From the NCBI GenBank assembly GCA_022827195.1, contig JAJDTL010000003.1, forward strand, positions 62,001 through 126,000: DNA of 64,000 bases, in the 5' to 3' direction. How positions within the stretch are numbered: position 1 is the first letter of the stretch; every line of letters starts with the position of its first letter. Both the position numbers and the translations under genes were made by a program. This DNA comes from Caldilineaceae bacterium. GTDB taxonomy: Bacteria; Chloroflexota; Anaerolineae; Caldilineales; Caldilineaceae. The notes under the pieces are model-generated. The model did not search any database and was not told the origin of the DNA. It was given only the letters and a program-made list of their open reading frames with translations. Below, piece by piece: positions 7,790 to 15,611 of the stretch.

Positions 7790-8968
7790 TCAGTACGACC
7801 TCGGCAGCCCCAGCACGTGCTGCGCCAGGTAGGACAGGACGAGGTTATTTGAGACCGGCGCGATCTGGTACAGCTTCGCCTCGCGGAACTTCCGCTCGAC
7901 ATCATGTTCGCGCGCAAAGCCGAATCCGCCGTGCGTTTGCAGACAGACGTTCGCCGCCTCCCACGCCGCATCCGCCGCCAGCATCTTCGCCATGTTCGCC
8001 TCCGCGCCGCACGGCCGCTTGCCGTCAAAGAGACGCGCCGCCTGCCAGCGCATCAGGTCGGCCGCGCGAAGATTGGCGTAGGCCTGCGCGATCGGGAACT
8101 GGACGCCCTGGTTCTGCCCGATCGGTCGGTCGAAAACGATCCGCTGGTTGGCGTAGTCAACGGCCCGCTCGACGAACCAGCCGCCGTCACCGATCGACTC
8201 GGCCGCGATCAGGATCCGCTCCGCGTTCATGCCGTCCAGAATGTAGCGGAAGCCCTTGCCCTCTTCGCCGATCCGGTTTTCCGCCGGCACGCGCAGCCCT
8301 TCGAAGAAGACCTCGGTCGTGTGATGGTTGATCATCGTCTCCAGCGGACGGATCGTCAATTCCTGCCCGCTCGCGTTACGCAGGTCGACCAGGAAGAGCG
8401 ACAGCCCTGCCGTCCGTTTTTTCACCTTTTCCAGCGGCGTCGTGCGCGCCAGCAGCAGCATCAGGTCCGAATGTTGCGCCCGGCTGGTCCAGATTTTCTG
8501 GCCGCTGATCACATACTCGTCGCCGTCTCTCTCGGCGCGCGTCTGGATGCGCGTCGTATCCGAGCCGGCGTTCGGCTCGGTGACCCCGAATGCCTGGAGG
8601 CGCAGCCGTCCCTCTGCCAGCGGCGGCAGCCACCGTTCCTTCTGCTCCGCCGACCCGTGCCGCACCAGCGCACCCATGATGTACATCTGCGCGTGGCAGA
8701 CGCCCGCATTGCCCCCGCTGCGGTTCACCTCCTCCAGAATGACCGACGCCTCCGCAATCGACGCGCCCCCGCCGCCGTACTCTTCCGGGATCAACGCCGC
8801 CAGAAAACCGGACTCGGTCATCGCCGTTACAAACTCGACCGGGTAGCCCCGTTCCGCGTCCAGCCGCTGCCAGTACGTCCCCGGAAAGTGGTCGCACAAC
8901 TGCCGCACACCGCGGCGAAGTTCCGGAAACTTTCCGCTTGTGTCAATCTCCAGCTGGGGCGGGGCCAT
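7790..8968 (-). CDS. Acyl-CoA dehydrogenase
   Basis: A 392-residue FAD-dependent acyl-CoA dehydrogenase. It has the three-domain arrangement: an N-terminal helical domain with ALIPEEYGGGGASIAEAS, the middle beta domain with AFGVTEPNAGSDTTRI and GQKIWTSRAQHSDL, and a C-terminal helical domain with GFRYILDGMNAERI, ANMAKMLAADAAWEAANVCLQ and THGGFGF. The usual catalytic-base segment (EGT after the AK motif) reads QIAPVSNNL, so the base must lie elsewhere. This is a recognised subgroup in which the sequence ends HVLGLPRS, as here. It is first in a probable operon with CaiB, MaoC and GNAT genes. Confidence 0.93.
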   Translation of the reverse strand: MAPPQLEIDTSGKFPELRRGVRQLCDHFPGTYWQRLDAERGYPVEFVTAMTESGFLAALIPEEYGGGGASIAEASVILEEVNRSGGNAGVCHAQMYIMGALVRHGSAEQKERWLPPLAEGRLRLQAFGVTEPNAGSDTTRIQTRAERDGDEYVISGQKIWTSRAQHSDLMLLLARTTPLEKVKKRTAGLSLFLVDLRNASGQELTIRPLETMINHHTTEVFFEGLRVPAENRIGEEGKGFRYILDGMNAERILIAAESIGDGGWFVERAVDYANQRIVFDRPIGQNQGVQFPIAQAYANLRAADLMRWQAARLFDGKRPCGAEANMAKMLAADAAWEAANVCLQTHGGFGFAREHDVERKFREAKLYQIAPVSNNLVLSYLAQHVLGLPRSY

Positions 8969-9034
8969 AGTAGGATGCTGCTTCCCTGTACGTTGTCAAA
9001 AGTTCGTGTACTGCCTGGACATTCGTTGGCGAAC

Positions 9035-9256
9035 TCACTGCTCGAACAGCGCCCTGGAAAGCCGCGATTGTCTGATGATTGACCCTAGAGTTCCCGTCCG
9101 CAGCTCTCTATGGTCCGGTTCCGGAACAGCTATCGTTGATTCCGGTTCGACCCTCTGCATGATGACATGGCTGCCCCTGCTCCTGGCCCCTGCGAATCCG
9201 TGACGAGCGAGAATCCTACTGTCTTCCCGGCCCGACAACACGCGCAGTCTAGGCAA
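9035..9256 (-). CDS. hicA: HicA-type toxin (YcfA-like mRNA interferase)
   Basis: A 73-residue HicA family protein, a small double-stranded-RNA-binding-fold mRNA interferase. The opening PRLRVLSGREDSRILARHGF and the RSRGSHVIM segment, with the catalytic His at about residue 30, match the family, as does the C-terminal GTLGSIIRQSRLS. It starts with TTG and overlaps the 3' end of hicB by 8 bases, so translation is probably coupled. The gene order is antitoxin first, the reverse of the classic hicAB order but common. Confidence 0.8.
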   Translation of the reverse strand: MPRLRVLSGREDSRILARHGFAGARSRGSHVIMQRVEPESTIAVPEPDHRELRTGTLGSIIRQSRLSRALFEQ

Positions 9257-9458
9257 ACGCGACCTCCACCTGCGTTACGTAAACTTCGCTATGCAGCCTG
9301 TGCTGAATCTCGCTTGCTGAGGCCGTCCCGCAGAACAGTTCCAGCGCCTCCTGCAGATTCGACCGCGCTTCTGCCACGGTTGCCCCTTGGCTGGCGATGT
9401 CCAGCTCAGGGCAAAGAGCGACGTAGCCATCCCCTTCTCGTTCAATTATTGCTGTCAA
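9249..9458 (-). CDS. hicB: HicB-type antitoxin
   Basis: A 69-residue HicB/UPF0150 antitoxin with a partial RNase-H fold. AIIEREGDGYVALCPELDIASQGATVAEARSNLQEALEL is the family core (here residues 3-41). It starts with TTG just after an in-frame stop. There is no added C-terminal DNA-binding domain, so this antitoxin may neutralise the toxin without helix-turn-helix autoregulation, or use a short C-terminal element (VYVTQVEVAF). It is directly upstream of and overlaps hicA. Confidence 0.82.
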   Translation of the reverse strand: MTAIIEREGDGYVALCPELDIASQGATVAEARSNLQEALELFCGTASASEIQHRLHSEVYVTQVEVAFA

Positions 9459-9615
9459 CCTTCAGGTCACCGTTGCCACCTCTCTGTTGTGCCGTTCTGC
9501 GTCCACTCGAACGCATCCGAAGGTCTGTTCTCACACCATCCGTGCGCTCCGAAGCGGGCAATGCGCAAGATGAAGCACGCAACCGTCCCAGCCCGCAGTC
9601 CGACGCCAACCAGCC

Positions 9616-11154
9616 CTACCCCCCAACCCCCAGCAAATGCTTCTGAATCTTCCCCATCGCATTGCGCGGCAGCGCCTCTACGAACCGTAGCCGCCGCGGC
9701 CGCTTGAACGACGCCAGCTGACTGCGGCAGTACCTCTCCAGCTCGACCTCGTCGATCGCACAGCTACACACCAAATAAGCCACCGGCGCCTCGCCCCATA
9801 CATCGTCCGGCTCGCCCACCACCGCCGCCTCCTCGATTCCGGGAAAAGTCGTCAGCATCTCCTCGACCTCCCGCGGGTAGATGTTCAAGCCGCCTGAGAT
9901 GATCAGCTCATGGCTCCGCCCCAACAGCGTCATGTAGCCCGTTTCCGGATCGACGCGCGCCAGGTCTCCCGTGAGGAACCAGCGAATCCCCAGCTCATCC
10001 TGCACAAAACTTTCGGTGGTCTTCTCCGGCGCCCGCCAGTAGTGATCAAAAACATTGCTCCCGCGCAGCAGCAGCTCACCCTCCTCGCCCGCGGGCACGT
10101 CCTGCCCCTCTGCGTCGACGATGCGGGAAAAGACGCCCGGCAGCGGCGTCCCCACCGTACCCGCAATGCGCGGCCCCGCGTACGGATTGCTGAAATTCAT
10201 GCCCGTCTCAGTCATCCCGTAACGTTCAAGTATGCGCTTGCCGCTCAACTGCTCAAACTCATTGTGGACCTCCGCCGGCAGCGGCGCACTGCCCGAACAG
10301 AACAGCCGCACCGCCGTAAAGTCCGGCGTCGTCTCCAACTGCCCCAGCAGGTCGACCAGCCGCGTGTAGATCGTGGGCACCGCGAAGAATAGTGAGGCCC
10401 CCCCGCCCGCTAGGATGTCGACCGTTTCGCTCTCGTCGAATCCGGTCCGCAGCCGCACCGTCGCGCCCATCGCCAGCGCACAGTGCAGCCCCACCACCAG
10501 CCCATGCGTGTGGAAAAGCGGCAGCGGCAGCAGCAACACGTCACTCTGCTCCCACGCCCACGCGCTCAGCAGACCGGTCACCGTCGCCAGCACGTTGTTG
10601 TGGCTGAGCACCGCACCCTTGCTCGTCCCCGTAGTCCCGCTTGTGTACATCAGCAGGGCCGGCTCCTCTGCGCGCGCAGGCGAAGTCACCGCCCCGTCAG
10701 CCGGTCGGCCTGCGTCCGCGCCCTCCAGCCAGGCGTCGGTCCGGTCGACCGACAGCACCCTCGTGCCAGGCCCCAGGTCCGCGACCGAAAGTTCATCAAG
10801 AACCGGCATCTGCGCGTCTTCCGTCACCAACAACGCCGGTTCAGCGTCGCCCAGGATATGGCTGAGTTCGCGGCGGCGGTAGCGCAAATTGATCGGGACC
10901 ATGACCGCGCCCGCCTCCAGCGCCGCCAGGTAGGCAATGACGAACTCAGGCCGGTTACACAGATAAAGCGCGACGCGGTCCCCCTTTCCCACGCCCATGC
11001 GCGCGAACGCGCCCGCCCAACTCTGCGCCTGCTCGTGCAGGCCAGCAAAGGTCAACTCTTGCGCTGCCAGCGAGCCGTGAAGGTCCCTGAATTCGATCGC
11101 AGTTTTGTCCGGCTGGCGCTCGCGTCCAATCGCAAAAAGAGTCAGGAGATTCAT
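9616..11154 (-). CDS. Acyl-CoA synthetase, AMP-binding (MatB-like)
   Basis: An ANL-superfamily acid-CoA ligase of about 512 residues. The P-loop LLMYTSGTTGTSKGAVLSHNN, the ERYGMTETG motif, the hinge TGDLARVDPETGYMTLLGR and the catalytic lysine in LPRNAMGKIQKH near the C-terminus are all present. The C-terminal signature resembles malonyl-CoA synthetases (MatB), but substrate choice cannot be fixed from sequence alone. The frame extends upstream to 11265, but the ATG at 11154 is chosen: it has an AGGCAGGA site and a TATAAT box 40 bases upstream, inside the longer frame. Confidence 0.88.
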   Translation of the reverse strand: MNLLTLFAIGRERQPDKTAIEFRDLHGSLAAQELTFAGLHEQAQSWAGAFARMGVGKGDRVALYLCNRPEFVIAYLAALEAGAVMVPINLRYRRRELSHILGDAEPALLVTEDAQMPVLDELSVADLGPGTRVLSVDRTDAWLEGADAGRPADGAVTSPARAEEPALLMYTSGTTGTSKGAVLSHNNVLATVTGLLSAWAWEQSDVLLLPLPLFHTHGLVVGLHCALAMGATVRLRTGFDESETVDILAGGGASLFFAVPTIYTRLVDLLGQLETTPDFTAVRLFCSGSAPLPAEVHNEFEQLSGKRILERYGMTETGMNFSNPYAGPRIAGTVGTPLPGVFSRIVDAEGQDVPAGEEGELLLRGSNVFDHYWRAPEKTTESFVQDELGIRWFLTGDLARVDPETGYMTLLGRSHELIISGGLNIYPREVEEMLTTFPGIEEAAVVGEPDDVWGEAPVAYLVCSCAIDEVELERYCRSQLASFKRPRRLRFVEALPRNAMGKIQKHLLGVGG

Positions 11155-11193
11155 CGTGTCCTGCCTGAAGTCTGCTGTCGTTTCCGCCCCGCT

Positions 11194-11221
11194 ATTATAG
11201 GGTCTAGCCAAAGATATGCAA
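11194..11221 (-). promoter_or_regulatory. Promoter of the acyl-CoA synthetase gene
   Basis: On the minus strand TTGCAT (11216-11221) and TATAAT (11194-11199) are separated by 16 bases. The -10 lies 40 bases upstream of the ATG at 11154. This separates the synthetase from the tdk operon transcript. Confidence 0.48.
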
Positions 11222-11322
11222 GATCGCAGGCGAAACCACAGCCCGGACGACGTGTGGCGCGTCAAACCCGCGCCTGCAATTATGAGGCGCGAAATAACGA
11301 CTCTGATCTGACAGGAATCGGC

Positions 11323-11964
11323 TCAGGGTTGGAGGTTGGCGGGTTTGGACGCGGGCGCGCCGGTCGCGGGTCTGCCCGGCACATCGTGACAGGTGCGGCA
11401 GCGGGCCTCGTAGCTTTCGCTGCCGCCGACAAAAATGACGGGGTCGTCAAAGCGCGCCGGCTCACCGTCGATCAGACGCTGGGTTCGCGTGGCCGGCGCC
11501 CCGCAACGCACACAGATCGCGTGCAGCTTGTCCACCTGTTCAGCCAGGGCCATCAACAATGGCATCGCCCCAAACGGCTCGCCGCGGAAATCCTGGTCCA
11601 GACCGGCTGCGATGACCTGAACGCCCCGGTCCGCCAGCTCTCGGCATACCTCGGCGATCGCGTGGTCGAAGAACTGGACCTCGTCGATCGCCACCACATC
11701 CGTCCCGGCCGGAACCTGCGCCAGCAGGGCAGCCGCGCTTTCCGCGGCGACGGCATCGCTGCGCGCCATGCCATTGTGGGAAGTCACCCGTTTGTGGCCG
11801 TACCGGTGGTCAATGCGGGGTTTGAAAAGCAGAATCCGGCGACGGGCTATCTCCGACCGGCGCACCCGACGCAGCAACTCCTCGGTCTTGCCGCTGAACA
11901 TCGAGCCGCAGATCAGTTCGATCCACCCACCGCCGGACTGAGAATACATTCCGTGGTTTGACAA
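11323..11964 (-). CDS. tdk: Thymidine kinase (type II)
   Basis: A 213-residue cytoplasmic thymidine kinase that phosphorylates thymidine with ATP. The P-loop is [17 protein letters not shown] (about 20-36), the Walker B/lid region is [11 protein letters not shown] (about 90-100), and the zinc site is the pair CVRCG and CRTC. The substrate loop segment SYEARCR is also present. The TTG at 11964 gives the longest form; the ATG at 11949 (six codons in) is an equally possible start. It is the last gene of the rplU-rpmA-rpmE-tdk series, a linkage (rpmE-tdk) seen in many bacteria. A short Pro/Ala-rich tail follows the core. Confidence 0.94.
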   Translation of the reverse strand: MSNHGMYSQSGGGWIELICGSMFSGKTEELLRRVRRSEIARRRILLFKPRIDHRYGHKRVTSHNGMARSDAVAAESAAALLAQVPAGTDVVAIDEVQFFDHAIAEVCRELADRGVQVIAAGLDQDFRGEPFGAMPLLMALAEQVDKLHAICVRCGAPATRTQRLIDGEPARFDDPVIFVGGSESYEARCRTCHDVPGRPATGAPASKPANLQP

Positions 11965-11973
11965 GGGTTCCGG

Positions 11974-12345
11974 CTAGGCTTCCGCAGCCGTTTCCTCTAC
12001 CTCTTCCCCTTCCAGGTCGTAGCGGGCCATAACCTCGGCAGCCGCCTCATCCGGATCATCGCCGCGCGCCCTGGCCCGTCGCGCCGCGGCTTCCGCCTCT
12101 TCGCGTGCCTGCGCCTCGATCTGCTGTCTCGCAGCCGCGCTCTGCCTTGACTCCAGCCGCCTCACGAAACGCTCAACGCGGCCGACCGAGTCGACGATGC
12201 GCTGTTCCCCGGTATAGAACGGGTGGCACTGGCTGCAAATGTTTACGTTAATCTCTGCCTTGGTGCTGCCCGTCACCCAGCTATTCCCGCACGAGCAGTT
12301 GACCGTGGCGAAGGCATGGTAGTCGGGATGTATTTCGGGCTTCAT
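11974..12345 (-). CDS. rpmE: 50S ribosomal protein bL31 with acidic/Ala-rich C-terminal tail
   Basis: bL31 of the zinc-binding type: the core (residues 1-70) has [10 protein letters not shown] and cysteines 17, 19, 37 and 40 (NCSCG and [10 protein letters not shown]). It then carries an unusual extension of about 50 residues, rich in Ala, Arg and Glu and predicted helical, ending in an acidic [12 protein letters not shown] tail. Standard bL31 is about 66-80 residues long. The start has a GGAGAAGGTG site and lies 4 bases after rpmA stops, so the two are co-translated. The Cys-containing form implies zinc-dependent regulation only if a Cys-less paralogue exists elsewhere. Confidence 0.95.
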   Translation of the reverse strand: MKPEIHPDYHAFATVNCSCGNSWVTGSTKAEINVNICSQCHPFYTGEQRIVDSVGRVERFVRRLESRQSAAARQQIEAQAREEAEAAARRARARGDDPDEAAAEVMARYDLEGEEVEETAAEA

Positions 12346-12349
12346 ATCT

Positions 12350-12631
12350 CTACACCTTCTCCATCGCCTGCATCTCTTCAGCCGAATAGACGCTTACCTT
12401 GCGGCGGTTCTTCTTGGCCCATTCGAAGGTCACGAATCCATCCTGCTTGGCGTAAAGCGTATCGTCTTTGCCCTGGCCCACGTTCGCGCCGGGAAAGATC
12501 GGCGTACCCCGCTGGCGGATCAGAATGCTGCCTGACGTTACGTATTCGCCCCCGAACCGCTTGACGCCCAGCCGCTGGCCGTTCGAATCCCGGTTGTTGC
12601 GGCTGGAACCACCACCCTTTTTGTGCGCCAT
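12350..12631 (-). CDS. rpmA: 50S ribosomal protein bL27
   Basis: A 93-residue bL27, whose N-terminus reaches the peptidyl-transferase centre. The start [20 protein letters not shown], then [19 protein letters not shown] and [13 protein letters not shown] are canonical. There is no N-terminal pre-sequence of the kind cleaved by Prp in Firmicutes. A GAGGAG site lies about 9 bases upstream and overlaps the end of rplU. Length is normal. Confidence 0.97.
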   Translation of the reverse strand: MAHKKGGGSSRNNRDSNGQRLGVKRFGGEYVTSGSILIRQRGTPIFPGANVGQGKDDTLYAKQDGFVTFEWAKKNRRKVSVYSAEEMQAMEKV

Positions 12632-12636
12632 AGTCG

Positions 12637-13605
12637 CTACTCCTCTTTCTTGTCGTCCGTGTCAGCCTCGTCCTCATCTGCATCGTCGCCGGACTTCCTT
12701 CCCCTGCCTACGAAGGGAATCGACTTGAGGCTGTCAGCCACGTCGTCCAATACCTCGCCGGCCTTGGCAACGGTATCCTCAACTACGTCGCCGGCCATTT
12801 CTACCGTGTCGTCCAACACGTCGCCGGCCTTGGCAATTGTGTCATCCACAACGTCGCCGACCTTTTCGACAGCGTCTTCCACAACGTCGCCGGCCTTGGC
12901 AATTGTGTCATCCACAACGTTGCCGGCCTCTTCGACCGTGTCATCCACAACGTCGCCGGCCTTGGCAATTGTGTCTTCCACAACGTCGCCGGCCTTTTCA
13001 ACAGCGTCTTCCACTACGTTGCCAGCCTCTTCAGCAGCGTCGTCCAACACGTCGCCCGCCTCGGAAACTGTCTCCTCTACAGCCTTATCTGCCGCGGAAA
13101 CGGTCTCGTCCACGACGAGGCCAGCTTTGGCAACGGTCTCCTTGAGCATGGCGAATGCAGCGTCGGCCTCGTCATCCGTCACACTTTCCGGCTCAGCTGT
13201 TTCCGTTCCATCCTCCGCATCAACGCCATCTTCGACCGCGGCGACCACTTCAACCACCGCCGCCTCTTCTGCTTCCTCGACGAATTCAAAGCCCTCGCCG
13301 CTGATCTTGTGGATCTGCAGGCGCGTCAAGTATTGGCGGTGACCGCGGCGAACCCGTACTCTCTTCTTCGGGCGGTAGCGAAAGACCAGGATCTTTTCGC
13401 CCCGGTGCTGCCCTGTAATCCGGGCGGTCACCGACGCGCCTTCGACTCTCGGCTGGCCGATCATGACGCCGTCGTCGCTGGACACCATCAGTACATCGTC
13501 CAGCACTACGCTCTCGCCGACCTCTCCGGTCAGCTTTTCAACTTCCAGAATATCTCCGGGCGCAACCCGATACTGTTTGCCTCCGGTGCGAACGACTGCG
13601 TACAT
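12637..13605 (-). CDS. rplU: 50S ribosomal protein bL21 with long 11-residue-repeat C-terminal extension
   Basis: Residues 1-105 are a normal bL21: [48 protein letters not shown] and TRLQIHKI. The protein continues for more than 210 residues. A Glu/Asp/Val-rich linker (about 110-153) leads into thirteen consecutive 11-residue units (about 154-296) of the type [11 protein letters not shown], then [12 protein letters not shown] and an acidic tail. The start at 13605 is fixed by AGGAGA 7 bases upstream; the frame to 13818 is not conserved. The gene leads the rplU-rpmA-rpmE-tdk operon. Normal bL21 is about 100 residues, so the repeats are an added domain, probably an amphipathic helix. Its function is unknown. 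Confidence 0.93.
   Translation of the reverse strand: MYAVVRTGGKQYRVAPGDILEVEKLTGEVGESVVLDDVLMVSSDDGVMIGQPRVEGASVTARITGQHRGEKILVFRYRPKKRVRVRRGHRQYLTRLQIHKISGEGFEFVEEAEEAAVVEVVAAVEDGVDAEDGTETAEPESVTDDEADAAFAMLKETVAKAGLVVDETVSAADKAVEETVSEAGDVLDDAAEEAGNVVEDAVEKAGDVVEDTIAKAGDVVDDTVEEAGNVVDDTIAKAGDVVEDAVEKVGDVVDDTIAKAGDVLDDTVEMAGDVVEDTVAKAGEVLDDVADSLKSIPFVGRGRKSGDDADEDEADTDDKKEE
12718..13146 (-). repeat. 33-bp tandem coding repeats in rplU
   Basis: Thirteen in-frame 33-base units encode an 11-residue motif with consensus (V/L)(V/D/E)(D)(T/A)(V/I)xKAGDV. Central units are nearly identical at the DNA level (for example repeated blocks containing the sequence GCCGGCCTTGGCAATTGTGT on the plus strand), while the first and last units are diverged. 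This indicates recent expansion by unit duplication. Confidence 0.9.
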
Positions 13606-13824
13606 CTCTATCTCTCCTGTAACCGCGTCCGGGAACTCTACTCTCGATATTCTCCGGATCTTCGGATGGCGGCTTGCGGGCAACTGTTCCTCGCGCCCCA
13701 AGTTGAAGAGGGACGCACCTGGCACCGCAATTCGGACGATTGCTTTGCGGGCATCTGTCTCAGCGATCCGATCCCACAAAAATAGGGCAGCGAAGCCAAT
13801 GGCTGGCCGCCCACACAAAGAGAG

Positions 13825-13853
13825 AGTATAGGTTAGATCGGTCTAACCGGCAA
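13825..13853 (-). promoter_or_regulatory. rplU operon promoter with palindromic operator in the spacer
   Basis: On the minus strand TTGCCG (13848-13853) and TATACT (13825-13830) are separated by exactly 17 bases. The spacer is occupied by the perfect inverted repeat GGTTAGA-TCGG-TCTAACC (13831-13848). Transcription would start near 13818, leaving a leader of about 210 bases before the bL21 start, long enough for an autoregulatory structure. The 437-bp stretch 13606-14042 holds this leader and the divergent crtI upstream region, and no further gene. Confidence 0.5.
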
Positions 13854-13923
13854 ATCTGGCGCATCCTCTGAGCGATCGATGTCAATTGGACGGCCCATTC
13901 CATTTTCGCACGAACGAATCCTG

Positions 13924-13929
13924 TATAAT
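13924..13929 (+). promoter_or_regulatory. -10 box TATAAT upstream of crtI
   Basis: A perfect TATAAT in an AT-rich patch, about 114 bases before the crtI TTG start. The -35 region is weak (ATTTTC at 13902-13907). It is divergent from the rplU promoter, about 95 bp away. Confidence 0.35.
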
Positions 13930-14042
13930 AATTAAACAAAATGATTATGAACACCGATATTGTCCATGTTTTGAATACCTGAACGGAACCACTTCCGCAC
14001 TCTTCTTGCTACAGTGCGGCAACCAGCGCCGGGAGTGCTCTT

Positions 14043-15611
14043 TTGTCTAGAATAATTGTAATCGGTTCCGGGTTTGGCGGTCTGAGCGCCGCCGCGCGTC
14101 TGGCAGCCCGCGGTCACCAGGTCGAGTTGTTCGAAAAGAGGGACAAGCTGGGCGGCCGCGCCTATGTCTACGAAATCGACGGCTTCACTTTCGATGCCGG
14201 TCCCACGGTGATAACCGCGCCCTGGATCTTCGACGAAATCTGGGATGCGGCCGGACGCCGCCGCCAGGACTACTTTCAGTTGGTTCCCTGCGACCCCTTC
14301 TACCGTATCTTCGATCACAGCCACCGGCCCTTCGATTTCAGTGCAGATGTTGAACTGATGCTGCGCCAGATCGAGCAACGCAGCCCTTCCGATGTCGAGG
14401 GGTTCAAAGCGTTTATGGCCGGCACGAAGGAGATTTTCGACAAAGGCATGGCCCTGATCGACCAACCCTTCCTCAACCTGTCGGATATGGTCGGCGTCGT
14501 GCCCGACCTGGTTCGCCTGCAAAGCTATCGCAGCGTCTACGGTTTCGTTTCAAAATTTTTCACAGACGACTTTCTGCGCTCCTGCTTTTCGTTTCAGCCT
14601 CTCCTGATCGGCGGCAATCCACTCAGCGCGGCCAGTCTCTATGTCCTTATTCATCACCTGGAGCGCAAGTGGGGCATCCATTACGCGTTGGGAGGCACCG
14701 GCGCCATTGTCGCCTCATTCGCCCGGCTACTGAAAGAGTTGGGTGTGAGAATCCACCTGAATGCGGAGGTTGACCGCATCAATGTCGAGCAAGGCCGGGC
14801 CGTCGGCATCCGTCTACAGGACGGCTCCGTCAAGCGGGCCGACGCCGTTGTCTCAAATGCCGACGTCGCTTGGACCTATCTCAACCTGGTCCCGGAAAGA
14901 CTTCGGCCCCACAACAGCGACAAGCGAATCAAGAGCAGGAGCTACTCGATGTCCCTGTTCGTCATCTACTTTGGTACAAGTCGACAGTACCGCGAGCAGG
15001 GCTTGGCCCACCATAACATCATGATGAACCGCAACTACAAGGGTCTCTTGCGCCAGATCTTCGCCAATAAGGGCCTGCCACAGGATTTTTCTCTCTATCT
15101 CCATATGCCGACCTTGACCGACCCCAGGCTGGCGCCGGAGGGCTGCGAAGCCTTTTACGTTCTCTCGCCTGTCCCCCATCTCGGCGCATCGATCGATTGG
15201 GACGTCCAGGCCGGCCCTTACCGCGACGCCATCATCGAATTTCTTGAACAGAACTATCTGCCGGACCTGCGCGCCAACATCGTCGCCGAGCACAGCATCG
15301 ATCCCCGCCACTTCTCCAACTCGCTCAACAGCTATCTCGGCTCTGCCTTTTCCACCCAGCCGACCCTCACGCAAAGCGCCTGGTTCCGACCCCACAACCG
15401 CTCCGAAGATATCGAAAATCTCTACTTCGTTGGCGCCGGCACACATCCTGGAGCAGGTGTGCCCGGCGTGGTCTCTTCCGCCAAAATCGTCGACAGTCTG
15501 ATTGGCGACCCAGCTCCCGCGACCGTGCAGGTCCTTTCACCTACCGTGCCTGCCGTGTCCACTCGTACAGCCCCCGCCGTGCCCGCTGATACGCCTCCGG
15601 CGGGCGGCTGA
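14043..15611 (+). CDS. crtI: Phytoene desaturase-like FAD oxidoreductase (CrtI family)
   Basis: A 522-residue CrtI-type flavoprotein of carotenoid synthesis. The Rossmann motif [19 protein letters not shown] is at residues 4-22, followed by [28 protein letters not shown]. The C-terminal FAD-binding block [20 protein letters not shown] is typical of bacterial CrtI. The start is TTG, with GGGAG 7 bases upstream (14031-14035); no ATG precedes the Rossmann motif. No phytoene synthase or cyclase gene is near, so the desaturation step acted on cannot be assigned (phytoene, diapophytoene or zeta-carotene). Its last 71 bases overlap the 3' end of the M81 gene on the other strand, encoding a Pro/Ala/Val-rich tail. 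Confidence 0.9.
   Translation: MSRIIVIGSGFGGLSAAARLAARGHQVELFEKRDKLGGRAYVYEIDGFTFDAGPTVITAPWIFDEIWDAAGRRRQDYFQLVPCDPFYRIFDHSHRPFDFSADVELMLRQIEQRSPSDVEGFKAFMAGTKEIFDKGMALIDQPFLNLSDMVGVVPDLVRLQSYRSVYGFVSKFFTDDFLRSCFSFQPLLIGGNPLSAASLYVLIHHLERKWGIHYALGGTGAIVASFARLLKELGVRIHLNAEVDRINVEQGRAVGIRLQDGSVKRADAVVSNADVAWTYLNLVPERLRPHNSDKRIKSRSYSMSLFVIYFGTSRQYREQGLAHHNIMMNRNYKGLLRQIFANKGLPQDFSLYLHMPTLTDPRLAPEGCEAFYVLSPVPHLGASIDWDVQAGPYRDAIIEFLEQNYLPDLRANIVAEHSIDPRHFSNSLNSYLGSAFSTQPTLTQSAWFRPHNRSEDIENLYFVGAGTHPGAGVPGVVSSAKIVDSLIGDPAPATVQVLSPTVPAVSTRTAPAVPADTPPAGG

Noticed and set aside
7904..9082. Plus-strand open frame of 392 codons
   Set aside because: It is antisense to the clear acyl-CoA dehydrogenase, is rich in Arg, and has no family features. 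Long antisense frames are common in high-GC DNA.
10483..11961. Plus-strand open frame of 492 codons
   Set aside because: Spans the antisense of both the acyl-CoA synthetase and tdk, whose catalytic motifs are unambiguous.
12623..13342. Plus-strand Ser/Thr-rich repetitive frame
   Set aside because: It is only the complement of the bL21 11-residue repeats; the repeat period makes all frames look ordered. The minus frame continues bL21 and has the ribosome binding site.
13606..13818. N-terminal extension of bL21 in the open frame
   Set aside because: The extra 71 residues are not bL21-like. The start at 13605 has an AGGAGA site, and the promoter lies at 13825-13853, so this is the 5' leader.
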